A model generated the notes under the pieces. The model did no database searches. It was not told the origin of the DNA and saw only the letters and a program-made list of their open reading frames with translations. The translations under genes and the position numbers were made by a program. From positions 24,449,587 to 24,513,586 of the forward strand of contig OX328107.1 in the NCBI GenBank assembly GCA_946811185.2: DNA of 64,000 nt, in the 5' to 3' direction. Below are positions 1 to 63,406 of the stretch, in pieces (the first letter of the stretch is position 1; each line of letters opens with the position of its first letter). This DNA is from Hippopus hippopus (Eukaryota > Mollusca > Bivalvia > Cardiida > Cardiidae).

Positions 1-332
1 TTATTTCATGCTTTTAACCCTTTCTCGGGGGAACTTAAATCAAAATCCAGTACAGTTCTTTTCGGTTATTCCCCGTGGCGCACCCCCTCCGCACAGCAAC
101 ACATTACAATATTACGTCAAGCGCGAGAAATGAAAGGTAAATTACGTCATATTTCCATCTGATTGTGAGGCACGCGCATTTTACCTAGGTAACTAGTGCG
201 CGGGACAACTGTTTCCGCCTTCAATTGAAGAGTCAGAATGTAAAAATCGGTATTTTCACTGGTCGTAACCATGAAATATCGAAAAATATTTCACCGATAT
301 TTCTCGATAAGCTACCGGAAAGCATGAAATAA
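1..332. mobile_element. inverted-repeat element with CRE-like sites
   Basis: TTATTTCATGCTTT at 1-14 is the exact reverse complement of 319-332. The interior is CpG-rich and has TTACGTCA twice (112-119, 142-149). No coding capacity. It may begin left of the window. A promoter fragment is an alternative reading, but the matched ends favour a MITE. Confidence 0.65.
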
Positions 333-380
333 AACAGGAGTACACCATTGATTTTTAACTGCATTGAAAATAGAGTTTCA

Positions 381-782
381 CTCTTTATCACGAAACAAAA
401 TTTTAGAGCCATCCAAATTCAAAGCATTTGCAGACGGCGATTTCGGTGTGGCTCAAATGATAAAACTTGCCTTTTAAGCCTTTACCACACAATCCCTAGT
501 TTAACGACTTTTAGAGAGAAAGCATTTGAAAACATTGTGGGAAAAGGAGAAAATGCTGGTAACCAGCATTTTCTCCTTTTCCCACAATGTTTTGTGTTCT
601 GTCAGACACAAATTCCATCATTTGAGCAATATTCAATAGGTTGTCTGCATTTCTTTTCAATTTGGACCAGTCTGAGATTTTGTTATTTGGTAAGAGTTGA
701 GTAGAAAACATTGTCTCCTTTTCCCACAATGTTTTCAAAAGGCTTCTTCCTAGGGGTTGTTACCATTGTGTGGTAAAGTTAA
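381..782 (-). mobile_element. PAL-A copy interrupted by a second PAL-A
   Basis: The minus-orientation left part (381-473) and right part (701-782) are separated by an inner plus-orientation copy. The outer copy ends in GGTAAAGTTAA. Confidence 0.8.
474..700 (+). mobile_element. PAL-A copy, nested
   Basis: Full-length plus-orientation copy with intact hairpin, bounded by TTAA on the left and TTGA on the right, inside the copy at 381-782. Confidence 0.85.
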
Positions 783-1246
783 ATCACAGTCTTGGACCAT
801 CTGCTGTACTTTTACTGGCAAAAAGAGCTCTGTAGGTTGTTTCTATCAAATATATACCTAATGTTCTACACATAGAAAAAAAATAACAGCTCAACCAAAT
901 GCATTTTAGACCTGTCCTTGCATTTTCATGGACAAAACTGTGATGCAGCAGTGCTTGCTGAAAAAATTTTAGGTGGACAACTTACAACACTATGACCAGA
1001 TAACACCTATAAGGTCTACTACAAACAGAGTATTTGAAACGGTGCAAAACTAACATTTGGCAAACTTGCGGTGATCTGTTGAGTTCCTTGACTGTATCAT
1101 GTCTTGCGTTTCTCTGCCAGAAACAGACACCTTTACCGCTTGAGAAATAATAATACTCCACGAAAAAAAGATTAGGCAAGTAACAACTTTCAATCAAAAT
1201 CGTTCTCAATACTTTTCTGATGACAAAGAGTTTGTAAATTCATATG
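783..1246. other. no recognised feature
   Basis: AT-rich sequence with a 75-codon open frame (982-1209, minus) that has no recognisable motif. Confidence 0.5.
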
Positions 1247-1460
1247 TTAACCCTTAGGCTGCTAAGCTGGACTCACTGACCTTTTGCAGACAGTGTAGAT
1301 CAAGATCAGACTGCACAGAATGTGCAGTCTGATCTTTGATCTACACTGTTCGATAAGGAGATGTTTTTCTAAGAAAAAAATAAGTTTGAAATAGTATTAT
1401 TTGGGTTTTTACTATTAGCTCGAAAGTTTCATGCAAGTTACTTAGCAGGTTAAGGGTTAA
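1247..1460 (+). mobile_element. PAL-B element (reference copy)
   Basis: 214 bp, TTAACCCTTAGGCTGCTAAG to the inverted counterpart ending GGTTAAGGGTTAA. The centre is a hairpin with arms GTGTAGATCAAGATCAGACT and its complement, loop near ACAGAAT. TTAA at both ends is taken as the target duplication. Non-coding; presumably non-autonomous. Confidence 0.88.
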
Positions 1461-1915
1461 TACTATTTATCAACTTCATTGGCAGTTTTTACAGATGGAT
1501 TGATAGATGTAAATTACTTCACTGTTGTTTTTGTCACCGATTACCATGATGTGAGGTTGGATGCAGATGCTGAATTCGCCAAGCTCTGACAAATACAACA
1601 TCAAATGGATTTGCAAAACAAATTTGCTTAAAATCAGAGTTACTCATTTGATTGCTGGTTTTACTTGAAACAAATTTTCAGGGGATACCTTGAAAGCATG
1701 AAGAGAATAAACATGAGATTGGGTTTACTTCGTGCATACATAGCAGACACACTGACCTTCAGACACAGAGAGGGAAGAGCAATTATTGCTTGTTAGCTCA
1801 GCTGTTTTTGAGGAAAATGTCCAGGTACTGTCATAGCCCTGGTGTCATCATGGCACATTCTGTGTGTTGTCTGTAAGTGTTTTGTATTGCTCTGGTAAAG
1901 ATTTACAAGAAATTA

Positions 1916-2350
1916 TTAACTCATTATCACACAACAAAAAATTTAGACTTGTCCAAATTGAAAGCATTTGCAGCCAACAAATTAAATGACTCAAAAACAG
2001 GAATTTGTTCTTGGAAAGGTAGAAAACTTTGTGGGAAATGGAGAAAACGCTGGTTACCAGCATTTTCTCCTTTCCCGACAATGTTTTCAAAAGCCTTCTT
2101 CTTCAAGGTTGTTAACCATAAAAGAGCCTTTCACAACTATAGTTACTTTTGCAGCCTGTGTATATCAAGATCACACTGCAGAAACATGCAGTCTGATCTT
2201 CGATCTACACTGTCCACTCAGCTGAAAAATTCTGAAAAAGAGCAACCTAATAAGTGTGATTATTTAGTCTAATTTGTAGAATGATGGTACCTGTAAGGTT
2301 TATTTGGCACTCTAGGGGTTTAAACTTGGGACTGTGTGGCAAAGGGTTAA
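1916..2350 (-). mobile_element. PAL-A copy interrupted by PAL-B
   Basis: Minus-orientation copy with complete hairpin. A PAL-B sits at the internal TTAA of the GGTTGTTAAAACT motif, and the copy resumes with AACTTGGGACTGTGTGG. Confidence 0.85.
2112..2323 (+). mobile_element. PAL-B copy, nested in PAL-A
   Basis: 212 bp between TTAA duplicates, of the GAGCCTTTCACAACTATAG subtype of PAL-B. The hairpin is slightly decayed. Confidence 0.82.
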
Positions 2351-2898
2351 TTAAACTCAAGACCACACATGCCCAGTGCCCCACAATGTTTGAAAATAAA
2401 GTTATACATTTATAACTAAACTAATGATGGGCAAAAGCTTATTATTGATAGACAATGTTGGCTAAGACAACAAGAAAATCAGGCATATAAAATATAAACC
2501 AAAACAAGTTCTCATATCTGACATTTAATCTACTGTGTCCAATTACCGAAATCCATTTACATACAATTACAATCTTTTACACTACTACTATGGCTTTTAA
2601 AATCATCACAGACAATATGGCAAGTATTTGTTACAATCCCATGCTCCTTTTCCCATTATGTTTTCCAAACCATTCAAATTTCTTTTAAATTTCCTTTCCT
2701 TGCAATATTTTGATTTTGTATCATAAATCATAAGGACTATATAGATTTACTATGCATGTCTAACTATATCTGGTATGATGATGGGAAAATTTTGATTACA
2801 AACTGTAAATCTTTATCTTATGCCCTGTGTAAGCATATGTTTTACTTTGTATTCATATATTCGCAGAACTTTTTTTAATTTTCTATTCTTTGTTTGCT
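2351..2898. other. no recognised feature
   Basis: AT-rich; only a stray PAL-A right-arm scrap (CCTTTTCCCATTATGTTTTC near 2645). Nothing coding is supported. Confidence 0.5.
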
Positions 2899-3325
2899 TA
2901 ACTGAAACTAAGTGACAAAATTACAGACTTGTATAAATTGAAAGGGTTTGCAGACGAAAAAACAAATTTGGCCCGAATGATGACAATTGTCTGTCAATTG
3001 GTAGAAAAAATTGTTGGAATAGGAGAAAATGCTGTTTACCAGCATTTTCTCCTTTTCCAACAATGTTTTCTAAAGGGTCATTTAGACACTGGACTTTTTG
3101 GTATCGAGTTATTCCTTTACAAAACAATGATGTTAGACCTGGCCAATACTGACAGCATTTGCAGGCAACAAATAATTGGAAATGTCTTTGAAAGAGAAGG
3201 AAACATTGTGGGAAAGCAAAAAAATTCTGGTTATCAGACTTTTCTCCATTTCTGTACAATGCTTCAAAATCCTTCTTTCTCAGTGTTGTAAAAACATGGT
3301 ACCTTTTCGAAATTTGACTACATGT
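2899..3325 (-). mobile_element. two adjacent degenerate PAL-A copies
   Basis: The first copy (to about 3112) has arms sharing GTTGG/CCAAC instead of the family GTGGG/CCCAC. The second (about 3113-3325) has a broken hairpin. Confidence 0.75.
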
Positions 3326-3832
3326 AAAAAGAGTTGTGGCAAAAGAAGAAATAGCACATTACAAGTAACTTCTCTTGCCAGAATGTTTCAAACAACTGTC
3401 TCCTATTAAAAGCTCAAAATTTCCTGGATGCAAATGAGTTATCTTGCTTACACTAGATTTTACAAAACTTACCCTGTCGTTCTTCAACATAATATACAAT
3501 TTTAAACATTACAACTAAAAAACTGCTGTACACGGACAATATAGAAAGCAAGTATATTTTACAACTCATTTCAAGACAAAGGAAAAACAACAGCACCTTT
3601 TTAACCCATATGGCAGAAAAATACTGTAGCACTGAAAATTTTTTTTGGTTGAAATACCCTTTTTTTCCAAGAGACAGGAAAACTTGCTGTAGAAAGCAAT
3701 AATAAACATCTGCATGTATATAGACCCGTTTATGTATTGACTTTTATAGAAAAATATTGAAAGGCTACATTCATGTTTTCTTTTTGGATTCCTTGTACAC
3801 TCCATATAATTTTTAAAGCATATAACTACATA
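3326..3832. other. no recognised feature
   Basis: AT-rich sequence with no motif-bearing frame and no repeat I recognise. Confidence 0.4.
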
Positions 3833-4060
3833 TTAACCCTTTATCACACAATCCCGAGTTTTAACCACCCTGAAGAAAGCTTTTTGAAAACATTGTAGGA
3901 AAAGGAGAAAAAAAATGCTGTTACCCAGCATTTTCTCCTTTTCCAAAAATGTTTTCTACCCTATCAAATACAAATTCAATCAGATGGGCCACATTTAAAT
4001 TGTCTTCTGCAAATGCTTTCAATTTGGACAAGTCTACTTTGCCGCATGCTAAAGAGTTAA
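3833..4060 (+). mobile_element. PAL-A element (reference copy)
   Basis: 228 bp from TTAACCCTTTATCACACAAT to GCTAAAGAGTTAA. Family layout in this orientation: left end TTAACCCTTTACCACACAAT, a CCGAGTTTTAACGACC block, hairpin arms GGGAAAAGGAGAAAATGCTG and its complement, a GTCGTCTGCAAATGCTTTC block, right end GGTAAAGAGTTAA. Ends are imperfect inverted repeats. No coding capacity. TTAA at both ends and the CCCTTT start suggest a piggyBac-like non-autonomous element (inference). Confidence 0.9.
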
Positions 4061-4239
4061 GAAGTAAGTGAATATAATATTTGCCAAGTCAACTTGATAC
4101 ACCACAACTGCTTTATATCACTATAGTTAGGATCCTAGAATTTTGTGTTAGCTAACAACCATTTCTTCTCCAAACAAATAAGTAGATATCAATAAAAAAT
4201 GACCATGTATGGTTGTTTTATATTACAAGCTTTAAATAT

Positions 4240-4361
4240 GAGCCGTGCTCTGTGAAAATAGAGTTTAATGCAATGTCAACATTTTGTCCTTTTCCCACAA
4301 TGTTTTCAAAAGCTTTCTTTTTCATGGTTGATTAAAGTCAGGATCATGTGATAATGGGTTA
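4240..4361. repeat. MITE-C left end fused to PAL-A right half
   Basis: 4240-4273 is the GAGCCGTGCTCTG end of MITE-C. 4280-4361 is the right arm and right end of a minus-orientation PAL-A ending GGGTTAA. Confidence 0.7.
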
Positions 4362-4447
4362 ATTGATACATGAGAATATTAATATGTTGAATAATGATAC
4401 AATATAACAAATATAACTAACAAGAATATCAGGAATAAAACTTCATT

Positions 4448-4598
4448 ACCCATTTACCTCTTTTCCAAACCCCAAAATTTTAGATAGTTCTAAATTCAAA
4501 AGATCTGCTAATGATGACAATTTCAAGACAGATTAAAATGAGCTAAAACTCTCCAATAAGGTAGAAAACCTCATGGGAATGGAGAAATTACTTATTAC
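4448..4598 (-). repeat. PAL-A left-half fragment
   Basis: Carries the CAAAATTTTAGA start and GGTAGAAAACC block, then stops at the start of the hairpin. Confidence 0.6.
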
Positions 4599-4774
4599 GG
4601 TATATAGTCAAATCTGTGTACAGCAACCACTGAAGGGAAGTTCTAAAAGTGGCTCTTGTTCACAGATTGGCTTTTTACACACTATGCACTCCTTACACTA
4701 TATTGTGTTGCTAATATAATGGTTTCAATAGATAAAGGTTTGTTTGCAATGATTTTTCAGTCTATTTAAAAAAG

Positions 4775-4799
4775 AAAAAAAAAAAAAAAAAAAAAAAAA
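4775..4799. repeat. A-run
   Basis: Uninterrupted run of 25 A; no retroelement body recognised next to it. Confidence 0.9.
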
Positions 4800-4846
4800 C
4801 CCCACTGAAATAAAACATAAATTTTAAACATTTACAGTCAAATCTC

Positions 4847-5054
4847 TGCAAGCAGCCACAAACGAACAGCAGTCAATTGTGAAAGAAGGCGAAGTCCAGT
4901 TGTAATTATCTTTTTTTTTCCAAGTAAACACTATGTGATAAATGGTCGCGTGTGATAAAGGCATGTAGGTGTCATAAACAATAAATTCATACCAGTTAAG
5001 GCTGTGTTGGCTGCTGTTCACAGATTGGCTGCTGTTCATGTGTGGCTGCTTGCA
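4847..5054. mobile_element. short inverted-repeat element
   Basis: TGCAAGCAGCCACA at 4847-4860 is the exact inverted match of 5041-5054. A related scrap (AGTCAAATCTGTG...) lies at 4609-4720. Non-coding. Confidence 0.6.
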
Positions 5055-5145
5055 CAAATTCTCCTTTCCTAACAATGTTTTCAAGAGCCTTCTTCCTCAG
5101 AGTCATTAAAACTGGGAAAAATGTGGTACTGTGTTAGACAAATAA
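5055..5145 (-). repeat. PAL-A right-half fragment
   Basis: Begins TTCTCCTTTCCTAACAATG and ends GTGGTACTGTGTTAG. Confidence 0.65.
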
Positions 5146-5258
5146 ACAGCTATATATAACATCCTTGTGGAATAGGGCATGTTCAACATAAGTTAAAATT
5201 TGAATACACATGAAATCATCATGGCAGAAGAAGTAGCTGGTTGTTACAAGCAATTCAT

Positions 5259-5486
5259 TTAACCCTTTACTATACAATCCCTCGTTTTCACAATCATGGG
5301 GAGGAGGGCTTTTGAAAACATTGTAAGAAAAGGAGAAAATGCTGGTTACCAGCATTTTCTCCTTTCCCACAATGTTTTCTACCCTGTCAGAGACCTTAAG
5401 CTAATTTGTACCAATTTTGAATGTGTCGTCTGCAGATGTTTTGAATATAAAAGAATCCAGAATTTGTTGTTTTTGGAAAGGGTTAA
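5259..5486 (+). mobile_element. PAL-A copy
   Basis: 228 bp, TTAA at both ends, intact hairpin. Confidence 0.88.
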
Positions 5487-5536
5487 CCAACTGGCTCCCA
5501 AAAGTTAGCCTCCTGTATGCCAGAGAAACTCATTGC

Positions 5537-5765
5537 CTAACCCTTTACCAGATGACAACATTTTAGACTTGTCCAAATTGAAAGCATGTGAAGGCAACAA
5601 ATTAAATGTAGCTCAAATGGGGAAAGTTGTCCGAGATAGGTTAGAAAACATCGTGGGAAATGAAGAAAATGGTGGTAACCAGCATTTTCTCCTTTTCCCA
5701 CAATGTTTTCAAAAGCCTTCTCCCAAAGGGTCCTTAAAACTCGGGATTGTGTGGCAAAAGGTTAA
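5537..5765 (-). mobile_element. PAL-A copy, first of a chain of three
   Basis: 229 bp. Its right TTAA (5762-5765) is also the left TTAA of the next copy. Confidence 0.88.
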
Positions 5766-5988
5766 CCCCTTACCAAACGACAACATTTTAGACCGTGTTC
5801 AAAGCTCTAGCGGACGACAAATTAAATACCACTCAAATTATGAGATTTGTCTGTGAAAGTGTAGACAACAAACATTGTAGGAAAAGAAGACAATGCTGAT
5901 TACCAGATTTTCTGCTTTTCCCACAATATTTTCAAAGGCCTCCTCTTTATCAGTGTTCCTGAACACGGGATTGTTTGGTGAAGATTAA
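5762..5988 (-). mobile_element. PAL-A copy, second of the chain
   Basis: 227 bp, sharing TTAA with both neighbours. Arms are partly decayed (AGAAGACAATGCTG). Confidence 0.85.
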
Positions 5989-6213
5989 TCCTTTACCACA
6001 CAATGCCGACTTTTAACGACCCTGGGAAAGAAGCCTTTTGAAAACATTGTGGCAAAAGGAGAAAATGCTGGTTACCAGCATTTTCTCCTTTTGCCACAAT
6101 GTTTTCAACCCTATCAAAGAAAAAATGCACCATTAGAGCCACACTGATATTGTCGTCTGCAAATGTTTTCAGTTTGGACAAGGCTCAAATTTTGTTGTCT
6201 GGTAAAGGGTTAA
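5985..6213 (+). mobile_element. PAL-A copy, third of the chain
   Basis: 229 bp. Both arms carry a matched change, GTGGCAAAAGG against CCTTTTGCCAC, so the hairpin stays perfect. Confidence 0.88.
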
Positions 6214-6429
6214 ATGCTTCCAATATATATATTTCTTTTATGAGGCAAGCATGAAACATGGCTGTTATAGTGGTAGGACAACAGACATATATATAAAGTA
6301 TCAATATACACAAAATATAATGTAACTCCACCTAAGAAATTAAGAAATTTAGCACAAAATAATTCAATATGGCAACCAAAAATGATACAATAGGCCTACA
6401 ATGGTAAATCACATAAAGAGGGTCACGTT
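6214..6429. other. no recognised feature
   Basis: AT-rich, no recognised repeat. Confidence 0.4.
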
Positions 6430-6655
6430 CAAGCCGTCACTAAGTGGAAAAGTTCTAGACTATTCCAAATTGAAAGCATTTGCAAACAAATCAACCGTTG
6501 TTCAAATGATGCAATCTGCCTTTGGAAGGGTAGAAAACATTGCGGGAAAAGGAGAAAATGCTGTTAGACAGCATTTCTCTTTTCCAAGAACATTTTTTCT
6601 TAAGTCATCTTTACTCTGGAATGTCAGATCTCAGAATGTTTTGGTAAAGGCTCAA
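6430..6655 (-). mobile_element. degenerate PAL-A copy
   Basis: Ends are eroded. The core AGAAAATGCTGTTAGACAGCAT is recognisable. Confidence 0.7.
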
Positions 6656-6694
6656 TGTACTGAAAGATCTAAAAAATATGATACAAGTTTTAAA

Positions 6695-6910
6695 CAAGAG
6701 CACAGCATGTGGCTGCCAAAGCTCGGCTTCAAGTGCTTGATGAGTTCCCTGTTTAATAGTTAAAAACTTGTCAAAGTATGAGTAAATATTTTCTGTAATA
6801 GCAGAAATATTAAAAAATGTCAAAGTTTTCCCCTGATGACAACACAGATGACGACAATGCCAGGACTATGACAATAACTTGTCGTTTTCTTCGAAAACAG
6901 CCGAGCTAAA
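6695..6910. repeat. repeat E, copy 1
   Basis: Begins CAAGAGCACAGCATGTGGC and ends AACAGCCGAGCTAAA. It shares both ends and the body with 28121-28400 and 33335-33615. Class unknown; non-coding. Confidence 0.7.
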
Positions 6911-6949
6911 AAAAGGACAAACATTTGGGAGATAAAGAAATTTTTATAC

Positions 6950-7078
6950 AACAGTATAAAAAAGGTTTTCAGAAAAGGAGAAAATACTTTTTAAAAGCTC
7001 TTTTCCTATAAAATTTTTTCGCAGCGTTCAACTGCAAGAGTGTGAAAATATGCTTTTTGTGCAGTAAAGGGTTGGGTT
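6950..7078. repeat. eroded PAL-A remnant
   Basis: AGAAAAGGAGAAAATACTTT core and CAGTAAAGGGTTGGGTT end. Confidence 0.5.
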
Positions 7079-7195
7079 AAAAGCTATTCAACCTTTGAAA
7101 TTGTCATATTTCACAAAGTTTTCTTCCAAGTTGTGAAATAAAAAAATCAAGTTAAAATCGGAGCAAGAAATTAGTTTCAATCATCAATATAATAT

Positions 7196-7447
7196 GAGCC
7201 GTGCTCTGTGAAAAGGGGGCTTAATGCATATGCGAAAAGTATCGACCCAGGTTAGCCTGCGCAGGCTGACCTGGGTCAAAACTTTTCGCTATTGGCCAAT
7301 TTTCTGTATGTCCAAGGACCATTCTACCTCATGATTCAGCCATTTGTGAGAGAAAACGAATATAATGGATCCATGATTACGTGATGACTTGCTTGGTATC
7401 ATGGATCATGGAGATGCATTAAGCCCCTTTTTGCCAGAGCATGGCTC
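7196..7447. mobile_element. MITE-C element (reference copy)
   Basis: GAGCCGTGCTCTGTGAAAAG and the inverted right end CCAGAGCATGGCTC. Inside is a hairpin CCCAGGTTAGCCTGCGCAGG with its complement, and the block GGACCATTCTACCTCATGAT. About 252 bp, no coding capacity. Confidence 0.85.
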
Positions 7448-7691
7448 ATATACATGTTTATTGATTGTCAAAACTGAATTCAAACTTCACCATTCTACTA
7501 AGAAATAAAAAAAGCATTCATGCTTGCTTGTCAAAAAAAAAATACACATAGACAAATAAAATCAAATATATATCAAACTTAAAACTCATCAAGATGTCAA
7601 AACCATTGTGGCAAGAGTCACAAATGGGCATTAAAAACATTGTGGTAGAAAAACCACTTACAACAGCAATTTCACTATATGCAATAACATC

Positions 7692-7916
7692 TTTACCCTT
7701 TACAAAACAATAAAATTTTGGACTCAACCACACTGAAAGCGTTTGCAGACAACAAAATATAGCTCAGGTGATAATTTCTGTCTTTGATAGGGTAGAAAAC
7801 ATTGTGGGAAAAGAAGAAAATGCTGGTTACCAGATTTTTCTCCTTTTCCCACAATGTTTTCAAACTGCCTCTTCCACTGGGTTACTAATACTTGGGATTG
7901 TGTGGTAAAGGGTTAA
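7692..7916 (-). mobile_element. PAL-A copy
   Basis: 225 bp, left end TTTA, right end TTAA. The loop-side right arm lost bases (CAGATTTTTCTCC). Confidence 0.85.
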
Positions 7917-8105
7917 TCAATCTCTTTATATCATTATCAGAATGACAAATTTCAAGAAATGCCATTTGATTGGCAGAGACAAAATACCTTGGCCAATCAG
8001 ATAGCTAGTATTCAAATTATGAACTAGAATTGAACATAGAATGGCTGGTTGATCCAACTCAACCCGTAAAAGTCCAGAATATACAAATAAAATGTTATAA
8101 CAATT
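7917..8105. other. no recognised feature
   Basis: AT-rich, nothing supported. Confidence 0.4.
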
Positions 8106-8333
8106 TTAACTCTTTACCATACAATCTCTAGTTTTAATGACTCTGAGGAAAATGCCTTCTGAAACCCTTGTGGGAAAAGGAGAAAATACTGCTAACCAGC
8201 ACTTTCTCCTTTTCCCACAAGGTTTTCTATACTTTCAGGGACAGTTAACATCATTTCAGCTACATTAATTTGTCGTCTGCAAGTGCTTTCAATTTTGACA
8301 AGTCATAAATTTTATCGTTTGATAAAGAGTTAT
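8106..8333 (+). mobile_element. PAL-A copy, left of a joined pair
   Basis: 228 bp. Shares its right end TTAT (8330-8333) with the next copy. Confidence 0.85.
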
Positions 8334-8558
8334 CCCCTTACCACACACCATAGTTATAGACTCGTCTATATTGAGGGAATTTACAGAGGACAATTTAAAT
8401 GTTTTTCAAATGAGGGTGTTTGTTTTTGAATAGGTAGAAAACATTGTGAGAAAGGAGAAAATGCTAATTAGCAGTATTTTCTCCATTTCCCACAATGTTT
8501 TCAAAAGCCTGCTTTCTCCGGGTTGTTAAAAAGTCAGGTTTGTGTGGTACAGAGTTAA
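8330..8558 (-). mobile_element. PAL-A copy, right of a joined pair
   Basis: 229 bp. The loop-proximal bases changed to GCTAATTAGC, still palindromic. Confidence 0.85.
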
Positions 8559-8648
8559 ATATTTCTAAATCAATGAATTCTAAAAACACATCTTGGCCCT
8601 CTTTAGTTCTTCGTTCTCTCTGCTATAATTGTTTGATTTGGATGTAGA

Positions 8649-61178
<52,530 letters not shown>

Positions 61179-61700
61179 TTCCAGTCGTTATGAGGGTTTT
61201 TGGGCCGTGACCGAATATTTCGGTTAAAGGTTTTGAACTGCGCCAAGACGTTGCGAGTAATCTGGGACGAGCGAGATCATTCGGCATACCTCGGGTGATG
61301 GGAGCCATCATATCCGTCGACTGTAACTGGTGGATTGATATGCACCAGATCGGTACATACCCGGAAATACGCCGGTTAACCGTTCTGAAAATTGTAAGGC
61401 TCCTCTTAAAAAAGAAAACTTGAGTTTCAATTTTCTATCGAAACTATATTTCAGTTCAGTTGACAAGCAGTTCATACATTCATTATTTAACGTGGTTTAT
61501 CAATTTCGATTGAAATTTTTACCGACAGATAAACAGATGTGAATAACTTCATCGAGGTTGTTTATGTCGTTGCTAAACGACTGTCAGTGGCGCGCTATAT
61601 ATAAAATCACGTGATTCTCATTTCAAAATGGAAATCTCCTTGATACGGACGAGGTTAGATGTAGGTACGGAATCGGCCGAGTTGTGACGAGTGGAGCGAG
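61179..61700 (-). promoter_or_regulatory. probable 5' UTR and promoter region of ALDH3
   Basis: CpG dinucleotides are clearly commoner here than in the introns, as expected of a 5' gene end. At 61596-61605 is TATATATAAA and at 61608-61613 a CACGTG E-box, about 420 bp upstream of the ATG. The TATA run is read most naturally on the plus strand, so it could also belong to something transcribed rightwards. The transcription start cannot be placed by eye. Confidence 0.45.
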
Positions 61701-62048
61701 ATTGGGTGTTGTCTATTTACACACCATACATTCATATACACAATACAATGCTAATCAATCAAATGTCAATTTTACCACGCCTTTTTTACTATGTGTGGAT
61801 AGGCCGCGCCCCTTTTGCGTTAGATACGCCAACGGCCTCATGGGATCGGTCTAATCACCCCAATGCACCCAAAGACATCTTACGATACCCCAAGACAAAG
61901 AAACAGACAAAGTGAAAAAAATATGACCTCTGAAACTGATCTTGGACAGCAAAAAATCAAGAAGAATCTTTAAAGATATTCTAAGGACATTAAAGTTATA
62001 GCACTTGCAAAACTTAAGAACGTTATAATCACAAGTGATTTTACACCC

Positions 62049-62417
62049 TTGCAGAGAATGGAAAGAAAAGAACTCCTCAAAGAACTTGAAGAAGCAAGGA
62101 AATTCCATATGAATGCAAAAATACGCTATAGACAAATAATTTTTCCTATAGAGCAAGGAAGTGCCAAACACACTACAGCTTATAGTGGAAACAAACCAAA
62201 ATCAACTCGGTCAAGAGATGATTTTGAGGAAAAAAAAAAGGAAAAACCTGAATCCAACAAAAACACTCAAGATAACAACCTAGAATCCACCCGACAAAGA
62301 GACCCAAGTCCGATACAACAAACAGATGATTTGAACAATTCTATCAGCAGTTTAGAACATTTTATGAATACCACTTTGATAGAATCGGAAACACAATACA
62401 TGTATCAGATGGGATAA
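62049..62417 (+). pseudogene. ORF1-like remnant of the retrotransposon
   Basis: About 122 codons, charged and low in complexity (MERKELLKELEEARKFH, then Lys/Glu/Asn/Gln-rich). No zinc knuckle seen. Assignment rests on position before the endonuclease. Confidence 0.5.
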
Positions 62418-62540
62418 GTCTGTCAAAAGACCAATCCCCTTCAAGTAATATTGCAAGTAATGTTTAGGATGATTGTTTTACTTTTAGCTCTAACAATGTA
62501 AATAATATTTTATCGAACAACCACCAACAATATGATAAAC

Positions 62541-63349
62541 TAAAGATAATATATACCAATGCGGACTCGCTAACAAACAAAAAGTGCATTGGTCGATCTT
62601 ATTCAAAATAAAAATCCAGACGTTATAACAATTACAGAAATTAACCGTAAAAACAAACTCTTTGAACTTACAGACACTTTTTCCTTATCAAGGTTATACT
62701 CACTACACAAACCTGGGAAAAAAAACAAAAGGGGAGTGTTCATCTATGTCAAAAACTATATTATCAGTCAAAAGTTGGACATGAAAAGAGATGAAATTGA
62801 AACAATCTGGACAAAAATTAACCTTTACCAACATGATTCTTTATTACTGTGCTGAATCTATCGCCGCCAAATTCCAGTTTAAACAGCTCCTTAGAACTAA
62901 AGAACATTATCGAAAAAGCAAATAAAAGTGGTTGTTCTCACTTATGTAAACTAGGAGACTTCAATTATAAAGAAATAGATTGGAACACTAATGAATCACT
63001 TGTTAGTGAAACACATCCAGCTAGTTGGTTTTCAGAAGTTTAACAAGATAATTTCTTATATCAACAAGTGAAAAATGCAACAAGATTCCGCGAAGGACAA
63101 TCACCCTCTTTGTTTGACCTCGTAATTACCAACGAAGAGCACATGGTTGATAAAATAACCCATTTGTCGAGTCTAGGAAAAAGTGATCATGTAGTCTTAG
63201 AGATTGACTTCAACCGTTACACAAATAGGGTGGTAGAAACAGCAAACATAAAAAGGAACTACTGCAAAGGCGATTACAAGAAGATTAAAGAAAAACTAAA
63301 AAATATAGCCTTGGATGAGTTATTACCGAATGAAAGCATAAATGAATAA
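62541..63349 (+). pseudogene. retrotransposon endonuclease domain, frameshifted
   Basis: Motifs in order: YTNADSLTNK, PDVITITEINR (metal-binding Glu), RGVFIYVKNY, GDFNYKEIDW (catalytic Asp/Asn), FDLVITNEEHMV and SDHVVLEIDF (catalytic His). Frame breaks occur near 62583, 62850 and 63041. This fold nicks target DNA in CR1/Jockey/L1-type elements. Not functional here. Confidence 0.88.
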
Positions 63350-63406
63350 TGGAATGTCTTTGTCGATACATGTATATTACATACATTAATTGAAGAAAAC
63401 ATACTA

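Noticed and set aside
1283..1352. Rho-independent terminators at the many strong hairpins
   Set aside because: The sequence is eukaryotic; the hairpins are centres of dispersed elements with TTAA ends.
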